A stretch of 64,000 bases of DNA from Phoronis australis (Eukaryota > Phoronida > Phoronidae): contig NMRA01000093.1 in NCBI GenBank assembly GCA_002633005.1, forward strand, positions 314,567 through 378,566, written 5' to 3'. Shown piece after piece: positions 23,701-35,700 of the stretch. The notes below the pieces were generated by a model, which was not told the origin of the DNA, made no database searches, and saw only the letters and a list, made by a program, of their open reading frames with translations. The translations under genes and the position numbers were made by a program. Within the stretch, counting starts at the first letter, position 1. The number at the start of each line of letters is the position of its first letter.

Positions 23701-26700
23701 CCAAACAACAGCTTCAACTGTCCTAAAACACATAGACTTCATCATTCACTGTAATGATTCCACCACGGTTGAATCTATCAATCCAGATGGTTGTATACTC
23801 TAAACACGAACTCGCTTTACTATTTTCTGATGACCAACTCTCCAAAACATTTCTACATTCCCTATGAAAAATGTTCTCACTACGCGAAAACCGTTTCGTC
23901 AAACTAAAAGGGATGTACCCTGTCACGTAACATAATCTCATCTCGTCTTCGTTAGTCAAAGGAGTAGGCGCTTATGATTGTTTGCCCTTCTACTGGTACA
24001 TGTTATTTAAACCTGACAATGTTTCTAAACATTTGGCGCACAAGTCTTGAAGTAACAGGCTGTCGTCCAGCTGTACCTTATTCTTCGACATAAGTTCCCT
24101 CTACTTTGATTGGAACACTTTGGAAGTGCGAAACTCAGGAAACATGGTGAACATTTCACTCTTTTAAATACACTTAGTGTTCCACCATAGCAGCACTGTA
24201 CTATTAACCACATTTCTGTTGTAATGAAGTCCGAAAAACTGCAGATGTCACCCTGTTTCAAGGCGGCCGTTGCCTTTCGGACCTCTCGACCACGAGCACT
24301 GGAAAGGTTAATGGGGTCACTTATCATCTTGTCTAAGGCTTTCTGTAGCAAATGCAACGCTGGCAATGAAATGTTTTCTCTTGTGACAGGTTGGTTCTCT
24401 GGAAAAACATGAAATAGAGAACAATTAAAAATTAATATTAACAATACGACACATATGACTAATTATCTACAGAGACTTTGCCAAGTTTTCAGACAACGTA
24501 AAACAAATTTTTTTTACTGGATTCCATACGCTGTGGCTAAATAAATTTTAAATTAATAAATGATAACAATAACACGAGTTGAAATTTGCAGTTTTCGAGA
24601 TTCAGCATAAACCACGAACAAAAACGGACGAAAGTATGCCACAAAACAACCTTACGTCACTTTGCATTTACTACAAGCTGCATCTAATTTCGAGCCAGTC
24701 TACCAATTGAGCTTAGACACAATCGCTGATCGTGATTAACTGTAGCTGCTAACTCGCCATTTACGGCATTACGCCTACTTTACAGACCCACAGCGTGTAA
24801 ATTTTATAGCATCATTATAGTTCATTGAACTGACCTCCTATGCTATTGTCTGTATCTTTGTCGCCAAGAGAGTGTGTAAAATTTATCACGTCATTTTCAC
24901 TTTCAGAGTCCACTTGTTCACCTAATCCAATACAGTACCCGAGTAATTCTCAATTTCAAAATCTTCTCTCTTAACAGCAGCCATTTTCTTCGTTTGTGTA
25001 CAACCGGAAACACCGAGTAACAGGGGACAGTGTACACGTGACTGTCTCGGAGAATTGGCGACCCGTTACTAATGAACTGTGAAAACCATTTGGATATAAT
25101 TGCAGGATTAAACTCGAAGCAATGACGGGACCAAAGACGACCCTGGTAGTTTCTACTCCTCTCCCGGTATACTGAGCTCATTGCTGAAAGATAATCAAGA
25201 AGTGACATATTTCACCCAACGTTTTTTTATTAAGGTTTCGGACATGTGTCCTCAGACGACAAAACGTGTCGAGAAAGTGACAAATGCGCATACAGAATTG
25301 TCCGAAAAATAAACTTTCTGTCAATGCATAGACATGGTTCAAAACGCCCTTTCACGTTATTTATGTGTTTTCCCCATTATTTTTCCACTCCAAGACCAAA
25401 CACTTTGAAACTTGGACAGTATCACCTGTTCTCAGCCTCAATGCATCAGTTTACACAGTCTATGTATAAAGTATTGGAGCTATTCATCACAGGGTAGGCA
25501 GGTTATGTTACTATGTTAGGAAATGTTATTGTCCCACATAACATCCACTCTCAATGCAGGTGGCTCACTTGATCAAGTGAAGGGCGTTGAATTAAGGCAG
25601 GTTGACTCAATAATACTAGCTCGTGTAACAAAGCCATGGACGGTTCAAAATCAATGGTGGTGTGCACATGAAGTTTGCCAATTGATTTGAAAATAACAGC
25701 TTCTTTAAGTGCGAGATCATTTACCAGTGAAACAGGCTGACGTACAATAGTTGAGTGAAGTAGCATGTATCTTTAATGTAAGGCAAGGTTCTTGAGTCAC
25801 TGACACGAAAGCAACCTGAATATTCGTCTAAATGGAGTTACTCAGGAGATACAGGTATGACTGGGCGTGTTGTAACCATGTTTGTGTGGAACTATATTTT
25901 GGTGGAATAGGAATAATGCAGAGAAGCGCAATTTTGATCAAAAATAAAAATTAAAAGACCACTTTTAATATATGGAAAATACGAAACTTGATCATAAAGA
26001 CCGAATCTTAATCACCAAAACTCTCGGTTTGTTGAACATTATACGTGTAGCATCAGCCGTCCGCCTCACCAAAAGAATTTATGAAGTCAGTAAACTTATT
26101 GGAGAATTTATCCGATATATATCACCAAAATAAAACAAACTGTGCCAGTGCTGAAATAAGAAGAGGACGCATGAAAGATTAATGAAAATGAAAGTGGCCA
26201 AGTTAAATTAGCATTCAATTGGTTTTAACATTTCAGTTGCAAAGAACAAGGCAAATTGGAAGAAATGTCCTTTTTTCGGTATTGTCGGCGACCTTATTTC
26301 AACTGAAAACGTTAAAACACGAACTTATAAGCCTTTTTATAAGACTATTCTAACAAACTGGAACACCCAAAAATCGATTGTCAATTTTCCATAACTCATT
26401 AAAAGTACACGATGCAAAGTCTGCTTACGCAGGTTTTTACATAAGTTTTTTAGTTACGAATTTGACAACACGAGTTACGCAGATTTACAGATTTGCGGAA
26501 AAACTTTCACAAATTTCTAGTTACTCATCATTGTGGGAAAGCAAGGTCATACAGCGCCACCTATAGGTTACTTACATGACCAACACAAAATTTATATTTC
26601 ATCCAGACAAGGTTCTCAATCATAATTTAGTAATTATCAAATAAACCAGTTGAGACACTGTATTCTCCTTAATGNTTCGGGGTCTACGGAAGAAATACAC

Positions 26701-29700
26701 ACAGTGGTACCTAGCCGTATTTTGACGACAGTCTTCACACAGTTAGCTGGCTGGCTAGGATCTACGCCGGGACCTCGCTAAAATCTAGCCAATAACACGT
26801 TTCCTCATTTAAAATGCACGGCAATGTCTCACATAATCTCGCGAAGTCTTGCTTTTTAGCGAGGTCCTAGCGTTACCGAACTCTACCCTGGCTTGTGAGT
26901 GAACAATAAGACCACAGGAAACTTACCACGGACGATTCTTAACGCTGATGACGTGGGGTCACGTGTTCCCGTTGTGATACACGAGTAGCCGTCTCCAGAA
27001 CCTGAAAGCAATGAGCTGTGAACTTATTCAGGAATTAGAGTCCACCTTGCAGCCCAGATAGAGTATTTTATATGATTGTTTAAGCATTCGGTAATATCAT
27101 TCCTGACTATCATATCCATGTCTTATTTCTATTATGTGGTCAAAATTATTTTTAAAAAACATTATCTGGGCCCAGTTGCATAAAAGTTATACGCCGTATA
27201 ACAACAATGACGTCGCGTTATCACGTGTCACGTTGTTATTGTTGAACAATGCACCTGACGTCATGCAAAAATCAAACTTATCAAGCGGATAACTTTTGAA
27301 GCTTTATACAACTCACCCCTGATTGATTCTTTTAAAGATCTTAAAGTGTGTATGCAGTAATGATGTTGGTTACTGCAATGCTCATTTTCAGTAAACTCTC
27401 CTGAAAGTGGCACGTCCACAAGTCAGAGCTTCGCTCCACTCGGGTAAGTACATGTACTCTCTGTGGACAAGATGAGCTCTACAGAAAAATCGGATTTTGC
27501 CTAACAGGGACAAAATTTCTCGGTCCTGTTGGATCCGACTTATGTGAGTTTTATATTGTTTTTTCTAACCCAATGTACCTATAATTGCTTTTGAAATGTT
27601 TATCAATTCAGTATCTTCTAGGGTTTAAGTGAGACCGCGTTGCCCTTATTTTTGAGCTGCAAGGTCATCTACAGCTGACGTCATTGATAGACTTTGTCCG
27701 AATGATTGACAAAATTTTCGACTCTTTGAATGTCAGGAGTCTGTGCGAGGGGAGGAATTCGAAGAAAGATTTCAAGTATGCCAGCAGACAAGTCAATGAC
27801 TTCCGGCTTAAAGTAAGTTATATCCGGTTAACTTAACTCCATCACTCATTACCCATTAACCAGTTTATATATATTGTAAGATAATTAGGGCACACCATTG
27901 TTTCCTTCTGTGAACCCAGCATGCACGGAGCAGATAAAAACACGTCCATTTTACGTGAGAAATAAAAAACGGATTTTTGCCAAATAGGCACACAATTGTT
28001 ATAGTTACTAGTTTGAAGTAAGTACTGTTTGTTTGTGTGGTGGAAATTTTATTGAGCATTCCATGACAATTAACTTGTTGTGAATCACGTTTTGCTTTGG
28101 ATTAAGTTCTTACAATCGCTTGATGAATGGGAGGATGGGAGAAGTCAGATTCCTAACCTACATGTATCAAGAGATGAACGGAGTAGGTGCTGTTTGAGTA
28201 GAGAAATTCCAGAAGGGTGGAGAATTGACCTACAGCCAGGAATTTGAGTGACTGGTTAACTGACCAATCAGAATCTAGCACTCTTGGCACACCTTCGCTT
28301 TCAAGCCGCCATTTCACCCGACAAACAACACGTTGCCGAGCAAAACTTATTGTTTGTTGGTCGACTATTTGCGAGGCCGGGGCTTAGCCTGCGATGGGTC
28401 AATTACAGGTAAATGGGTATATTGCTGCAACAGAACTCGCTTAAGTCGGATCCAATGGAGCTGAGAATTTTGATTTCGTCTGAATTACGCGAAATTAAAT
28501 TTCATCTGTATGGCTTTGTTAGGGAATAAATCCTAACACTTCCACAGAACTTTGTCCTAGTTAAGCGAGTTCAACTTGGCATGTCATGCCTTGCTGTTCA
28601 TTTAGTTTTCTACACTGATCTGTTCAGTTAAAAAAGTCACAAATAAGAACATCCTCTTGTATACCATTTACAAGGCAATAACCTCACAACTTGATACCAT
28701 TCAGAAGCAAGTTATTCTCAAAATAGAATTCCCTCAAGTGGAGTTTTCTAGAGTAACAATGAACTACAAGCAGATATGAATTTTCCGTGTTTTGCCTGAA
28801 TTCAGGTTTTTTATTCTTAGTGAAACAAAAGAAATTAAACCATTTTCAAGTTTTTAATCACAATTTCTTGCAATTTTCAGGAAAGGCATTTCCAGCATTG
28901 TGCAAAGAACTGTTGGGAGAAGCAGGGGTGTAGCAGATCTTAAGCGAGAGAATTTGCTGCCAAGATAACGTTGGTCAGCATTTTGCCAAACATCGGAAAG
29001 CGTGTGGGACAAATTGTGCTCCAACAATTCAACAGTTTACCAATAATGAACAGTTTTTAAATTGTTTTACTATTTCAGTATACACCCGGTGAAGGTTAAC
29101 TGTCGTAGATGAGCTGGACGGAAATTAAATGTACCTGCTGATGATACCCCAATTCCCAAAAGACCGTGATTATCACAAGATAAAAACCAATCGTATTGGT
29201 ATAGTAGTTTGATGGTTTCGGACTCCAAGTTGTCCCGTTTAAGGTGACTAGAAGGAATTTATTCGTCAGATGGTAGTAGTGTATGGCGAGACGGGTAGTG
29301 TTTGAGCATTGTTTGAATCTATTTTTATGTACTGTGGGCCAGGATAATGGTATGTAGCAATACATGTATAATTACTAATAGCTTTTCTTATAAACTGCCG
29401 ACAGTGCTTATCTAAGAACACAATCTCACACTGGATTCTATCACTAAAGAGTTACGTATCAAATTTTGATTTTACAAATTAAACACCGGGTACGTTGTAG
29501 TCTGTTCGGCTATGACAGGAAAATGATAATAATGATTCATTCACATCAATTTCAAGTAGTGATTGATATAAAATTTAGATACAACGATTTTAAGCAGTGA
29601 CAGACAATTTATTTACAACAAATTGGAATAGATATCAGTAACCAATGATTTATTTACAGTTTCAACTTGTAGTGTTCCCTTCAAAGTCATTCATTTTGGA

Positions 29701-32700
29701 ACTCCTTCCACAAACTTTTCTTTCCCTTTCGCTACACTCTTTCAGACTTGGTGTTGTCCATTCTTTTTAACACACGAGTAAACGCACTTCCCCAAATGGC
29801 GACATACTTTCTGGTAACAACCTTAAACAAAAAGTAACTCACAGCCTCACTTTCAATTTCCCTTGCAATGTTGCATCAGCCATGCTGAATTTCTTCTGAT
29901 GCAAAAATGTTCTCTATAACGGTTTGTTCATCGGGAACTTGACCTTTGCTCATGTTCAGCACTGTCCAAACAACAGCTTCAACTGTCCTAAAACACATAG
30001 TCTTCATCATTCACTGTAATGATTCCACCACGGTTGAATCTATCAATCCAGATGGTTGTATACTCTAAAAACGAACTCGCTTTACTATTTTCTGATGACC
30101 AACTCTCCAAAACATTTCTACATTCCCTATGAAAAATGTTCTCACTACGCGAAAACCGTTTCGTCAAACTAAAAGGGATGTACCCTGTCACGTAACATAA
30201 CCTCATCTCGTCTTCGTTAGTCAAAGGAGTAGGCGCTTCTGATTGTTTGCCCTTCTACTGGTACTTTACACCTGACAATGTTTCTAAACATTGGCGCACA
30301 AGTCTTGAAGCAACAGGCTGTCGTCCAGCTGCACTTTATTCTTCGACATAAGCTCCCTCTACTTTGCTTGGAACATTTTGGAAGTGCGAAACTCAGGGAA
30401 CTTGGTGAACATTTCACTCTTTTAAATACACTTAGTGTTCCACCATAGCAGCACTGTACTGTTAACCACATTTCTGTTGTAATGAAGTCCGAAAAACTGC
30501 AGATGTCACCCTGTTTCAAGCCGGCCGTTGCCTTTCGGACCTCTCGACCACGAGCACTGGAAAGGTTCATGGTGTCACTTATCATCTTGTCTAAGGCTTT
30601 CTGTAGCAAATGCAACGCTGGCAATGAAATGTTTTCTCTTGTGACAGGTTGGTTCTCTGGAAAAACATGAAATAGAGAACAATTAAAAATCAATATTAAC
30701 AGTATGACACATATGACTAATTAACTACAGACACTTTGCCTAGATTTCAGACAACGTAAAACAATTTTTTTTACTGGATTCCATACGCTGTGGCTAAATA
30801 AATTTTAAATTAATAAATGATAACAATAACACGAGTTGAAATTTGCAGTTTTCGAGATTCAGCATAAACCACGAACAAAAACGGACGAAAGTATGCCACA
30901 AAACAACCTTACGTCACTTTGCATTTACTACAAGCTGCATCTAATTTCGAGCCAGTCTACCAATTGAGCTTAGACACAATCGCTGATCGTGATTAACTGT
31001 AGCTGCTAACTCGCCATTTACGGCATTACGCCTACTTTACAGACCCACAGCGTGTAAATTTTATAGCATCATTATAGTTCATTGAACTGACCTCCTATGC
31101 TATTGTCTGTATCTTTGTCGCCAAGAGAGTGTGTAAAATTTATCACGTCATTTTCACTTTCAGAGTCCACTTGTTCACCTAATCCAATACAGTACCCGAG
31201 TAATTCTCAATTTCAAAATCTTCTCTCTTAACAGCAGCCATTTTCTTCGTTTGTGTACAACCGGAAACACCGAGTAACAGGGGACAGTGTACACGTGACT
31301 GTCTCGGAGAATTGGCGACCCGTTACTAATGAACTGTGAAAACCATTTGGATATAATTGCAGGATTAAACTCGAAGCAATGACGGGACCAAAGACGACCC
31401 TGGTAGTTTCTACTCCTCTCCCGGTATACTGAGCTCATTGCTGAAAGATAATCAAGAAGTGACATATTTCACCCAACGTTTTTTTATTAAGGTTTCGGAC
31501 ATGTGTCCTCAGACGACAAAACGTGTCGAGAAAGTGACAAATGCGCATACAGAATTGTCCGAAAAATAAACTTTCTGTCAATGCATAGACATGGTTCAAA
31601 ACGCCCTTTCACGTTATTTATGTGTTTTCCCCATTATTTTTCCACTCCAAGACCAAACACTTTGAAACTTGGACAGTATCACCTGTTCTCAGCCTCAATG
31701 CATCAGTTTACACAGTCTATGTATAAAGTATTGGAGCTATTCATCACAGGGTAGGCAGGTTATGTTACTATGTTAGGAAATGTTATTGTCCCACATAACA
31801 TCCACTCTCAATGCAGGTGGCTCACTTGATCAAGTGAAGGGCGTTGAATTAAGGCAGGTTGACTCAATAATACTAGCTCGTGTAACAAAGCCATGGACGG
31901 TTCAAAATCAATGGTGGTGTGCACATGAAGTTTGCCAATTGATTTGAAAATAACAGCTTCTTTAAGTGCGAGATCATTTACCAGTGAAACAGGCTGACGT
32001 ACAATAGTTGAGTGAAGTAGCATGTATCTTTAATGTAAGGCAAGGTTCTTGAGTCACTGACACGAAAGCAACCTGAATATTCGTCTAAATGGAGTTACTC
32101 AGGAGATACAGGTATGACTGGGCGTGTTGTAACCATGTTTGTGTGGAACTATATTTTGGTGGAATAGGAATAATGCAGAGAAGCGCAATTTTGATCAAAA
32201 ATAAAAATTAAAAGACCACTTTTAATATATGGAAAATACGAAACTTGATCATAAAGACCGAATCTTAATCACCAAAACTCTCGGTTTGTTGAACATTATA
32301 CGTGTAGCATCAGCCGTCTGCCTCACCAAAAGAATTTATGAAGTCAGTAAACTTATTGGATAATTTATCCGATATATATCACCAAAGTAAAACAAACTGT
32401 GCCAGTGCTGAAATAAGAAGAGGACGCATGAAAGATTAATGAAAATGAAAGTGGCCAAGTTAAATTAGCATTCAATTGGTTTTAACATTTCAGTTGCAAA
32501 GAACAAGGCAAATTGGAAGAAATGTCCTTTTTTTCGGTATTGTCGGCGACCTTATTTCAACTGAAAACGTTAAAACACGAACTTATAAGCCTTTTTATAA
32601 GACTGTTCTAACAAACTGGAACACCCAAAAATAGATTGTCAATTTTCCATAACTCATTAAAAGTACACGATGCAAAGTCTGCTTTCGCAGGTTTTTAACA

Positions 32701-35700
32701 TAAATTTCTTAGTTACGAATTTGACAACACTCGTTACGCAAATTTACAGATTTGTGGAAAAACTTTCACAAATTTCTAGCTACGCATCATTGTGGGAAAG
32801 CAAGATCATACAGCGCCACCTATAGGATACTTACATGCCCAAAACAAAATTTATATTTCATCGAGACAAGGTTCTCAATCATAATTTAGTAATTATCAAA
32901 TAAACCAGTTGAGACACTGTATACTCCTTAATGTTTTGTACAAAATGTCAGAGCAGCAGATATTTATGCAGATATTTACGCAGAACGTACATGAACAACA
33001 TTTTTTTCATTTTAAAGATAAACGTAGGTTTTGTGCTGAGAAACGATTAATAAGTAAGTTACGATTAATATACACTTCATGTAGATAAATCGATCTAAAC
33101 TAAAACTTACCTTGTAGTTAACATACAATTCGAGAGAGGGTGCTTTTGACTGACGGTGTGGACATCTTTTTCCTTCTCGTTTCTTCAAGCCCCTTTTCCA
33201 CGTTATTTCACGGTCAAAACTCTATCCAGTTTCTTTCAAAATATGAGTGTTTTCTGTTTGTACGCTTTATATTGTTATTTGTACCACAATATCAGCTTCA
33301 AATGGTCAATACAACCGTTTAATAACCCATTTAGTTATCTAACGGCGTCAAATAACATTTTGGCGGGAAACCGAGGCCGGTTTCGAACCCGGTTCGCCAG
33401 AGTTACTGGCTGTCGACTTACCACTGCACCACTCAACTGCGGACGATACCGAACGTGAAAATAGAATACTTAAAGGAGAATGCCACCCGATTTAATTAGC
33501 CTTTTTTACCGTTTTAATCGGTCTATATCTACGGTCGATCGATCTTACCTCGCCGAGAGGTGTCGCGTTAACCTGTGAGCAAGGTGAGAAGCGACGTAGC
33601 GACGTCAGTAGTTCTTCGGCAGAGTTAGTACCGCTATGGCGTGGTGTACCGTTCCTGCTTGTGCGAATTATGAAGCTGCGAAGAAAGCGGGTATATCGTT
33701 TTTTGGATTTCCTCGAGAGCCCGTAATGATTCGGAAGTGGCTCGCGGTAGTGAAGAATGAAAAGTACGCCGTTAATACCAAGTATGAGGCCGTGAAACTT
33801 CTCCAAGTGTCTGTCATTGTCCTGCACTTCGTCGGATCGGTTATTGATCACTTTTTGATTATGGAGAATTGTAGTTGGCCATGAAAGCATAAACAAAAAG
33901 TGATCAATAACCGATTCAAACGGTTTTAGGAACTATTCGTATGTTCCGTTGTCTGTGCACGCTCACGGAGCCTCTCTATTATTTCTTGATCAGCTAGTAC
34001 TGAGTAAATTTGAAATTTTGCGGTTAATTTACCAAAATAGTCAGCGTGCACATTTTTTCATTGGCTCACTAGTATAGTCTTTTCGTAACTGCAAGACAGT
34101 TTAGTTTCCAACTTTGGCTGGTTTATGTTAGTCATGTCTGCAGTCCTGCCGCGATGGGCCTGAACGGGTTTCGAGCCACTGGCCGGAATAGCAAGCGTTT
34201 TTTGTGTTTAGAATTGAAACAATCGCAAATCTAAAATTTCAACACGCAACTATGTTCTCCTGTCTGTATTTNACACCCAAAAATCGATTGTCAATTTTCC
34301 ATAACTCATTAAAAGTACACGATGCAAAGTCTGCTTACGCAGGTTTTTACATAAGTTTTTTAGTTACGAATTTGACAACACGAGTTACGCAGATTTACAG
34401 ATTTGCGGAAAAACTTTCACAAATTTCTAGTTACTCATCATTGTGGGAAAGCAAGGTCATACAGCGCCACCTATAGGTTACTTACATGACCAACACAAAA
34501 TTTATATTTCATCCAGACAAGGTTCTCAATCATAATTTAGTAATTATCAAATAAACCAGTTGAGACACTGTATTCTCCTTAATGTTTTGTACAAATTGTC
34601 AGAGCAGCATGAACAACATTTTTTCATTTTAAAGATAACGTAGGTTTTGTGCTGAGAAACGATTAATAAGTAAGTTACAATATATACTTCATGTAGATAA
34701 ATCGATCTAAACTAAAACTTACCTTGTAGTTAACATACAATTCGAGAGAGGGTGCTTTTGACTGACGGTGTGGACATCTTTTTCCTTCTCATTTCTTCAA
34801 GCCCTTTTTCACGTTATTTCACGGTCAAAACTCTATCCAGTTTCTTTCAAAATATGAGTGTTTTCTGTTTGTACGCTTTATATTGTTATTTGTACCACAA
34901 TATCAGCCTCAAATGGTCAATACAACCGTTAAATTAATAACCCATTTAGTTATCTAACGGCGTCAAATAACATTTTGGCGGGAAACCGAGGCCGGTTTCG
35001 AACCCGGTTCGCCAGAGTTACTAGCTGTCGACTTACCACAGCACCACTCAACTGCGGACGATACCGAACGTGAAAATAGAATACTTAAAGGAGAATGCCA
35101 CCCGATTTAATTAGCCTTTTTTACCGTTTTAATCGGTCTATATCTGCGGTCGATCGATCTTACCTCGCCAAGAGGTGTCGCGTTAACCTGTGAGCAAGGT
35201 GAGAAGCGACGTAGCGACGTCAGTAGTTCTTCGGCAGAGTTAGTACCGCTATGGCGTGGTGTACTGTTCCTGCTTGTGCGAACTATGAAGCTGCGAAGAA
35301 AGCGGGTATATCGTTTTTTGGATTTCCTCGAGAGCCCGTAATGATTCGGAAGTGGCTCGCGGTAGTGAAGAATGAAAAGTACGCCGTTAATACCAAGTAT
35401 GAGGCCGTGAAACTTCTCCAAGTGTCTGTCATTGGCCTGCACTTCGTCGGATCGGTTATTGATCACTTTTTGATTATGGAGAATTGTAGTTGGCCATGAA
35501 AGCATAAACAAAAAGTGATCAATAACCGATTCAAACGGTTTTAGGAACTATTCGTATGTTCCGTTGTCTGTGCACGCTCACGGAGCCTCTCTATTATTTC
35601 TTGATCAGCTAGTACTGAGTAAATTTGAAATTTTGCGGTTAATTTACCAAAAAAGTCAGCGTGCACATTTTTTCATTGGCTCACTAGTATAGTCTTTTCG

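Larger units (their letters stand above)
20457..26674 (+). repeat. haplotype A copy of a 6.2-kb adjacent duplication
   Basis: Colinear and near-identical to 26676-32933. It contains lipid kinase exon 6, plus-strand P-like relics and a minus-strand decayed gene. It ends at N26675. Its last 312 bases are repeated at 34273-34584 with haplotype-specific variants, which places it on the same haplotype as the sequence after N34272. Confidence 0.85.
26676..34271 (+). repeat. alternative-haplotype contig (haplotype B)
   Basis: Bounded by single Ns at 26675 and 34272. 26676-32933 duplicates 20457-26674, and 32621-34271 duplicates 34273-35882. The two flanking pieces overlap each other (26363-26674 = 34273-34584), so this block is a second allele and not extra sequence. 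Confidence 0.82.
32621..34271 (+). repeat. 1.65-kb segment duplicated across N34272 (haplotype B)
   Basis: Pairs with 34273-35882. Contains a tRNA-like sequence and a THAP fragment. The differences are scattered substitutions and small indels, as between alleles. Confidence 0.85.

Noticed and set aside
24918-25766. Three identical frame pairs (24918-25208, 25246-25497, 25551-25766 and their copies about 6257 bases on) as conserved genes
   Set aside because: Identity comes from the duplicated allele block, not from conservation; the real exon in this stretch is in another frame.
20457-32933. A recent 6.2-kb tandem segmental duplication
   Set aside because: The lone Ns and the 312-base overlap of the outer pieces are better explained by retained haplotypes.
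33362-33445. Functional tRNA gene (Val-like AAC)
   Set aside because: The acceptor stem does not pair and the C-arm is short; a tRNA-derived repeat is more likely.
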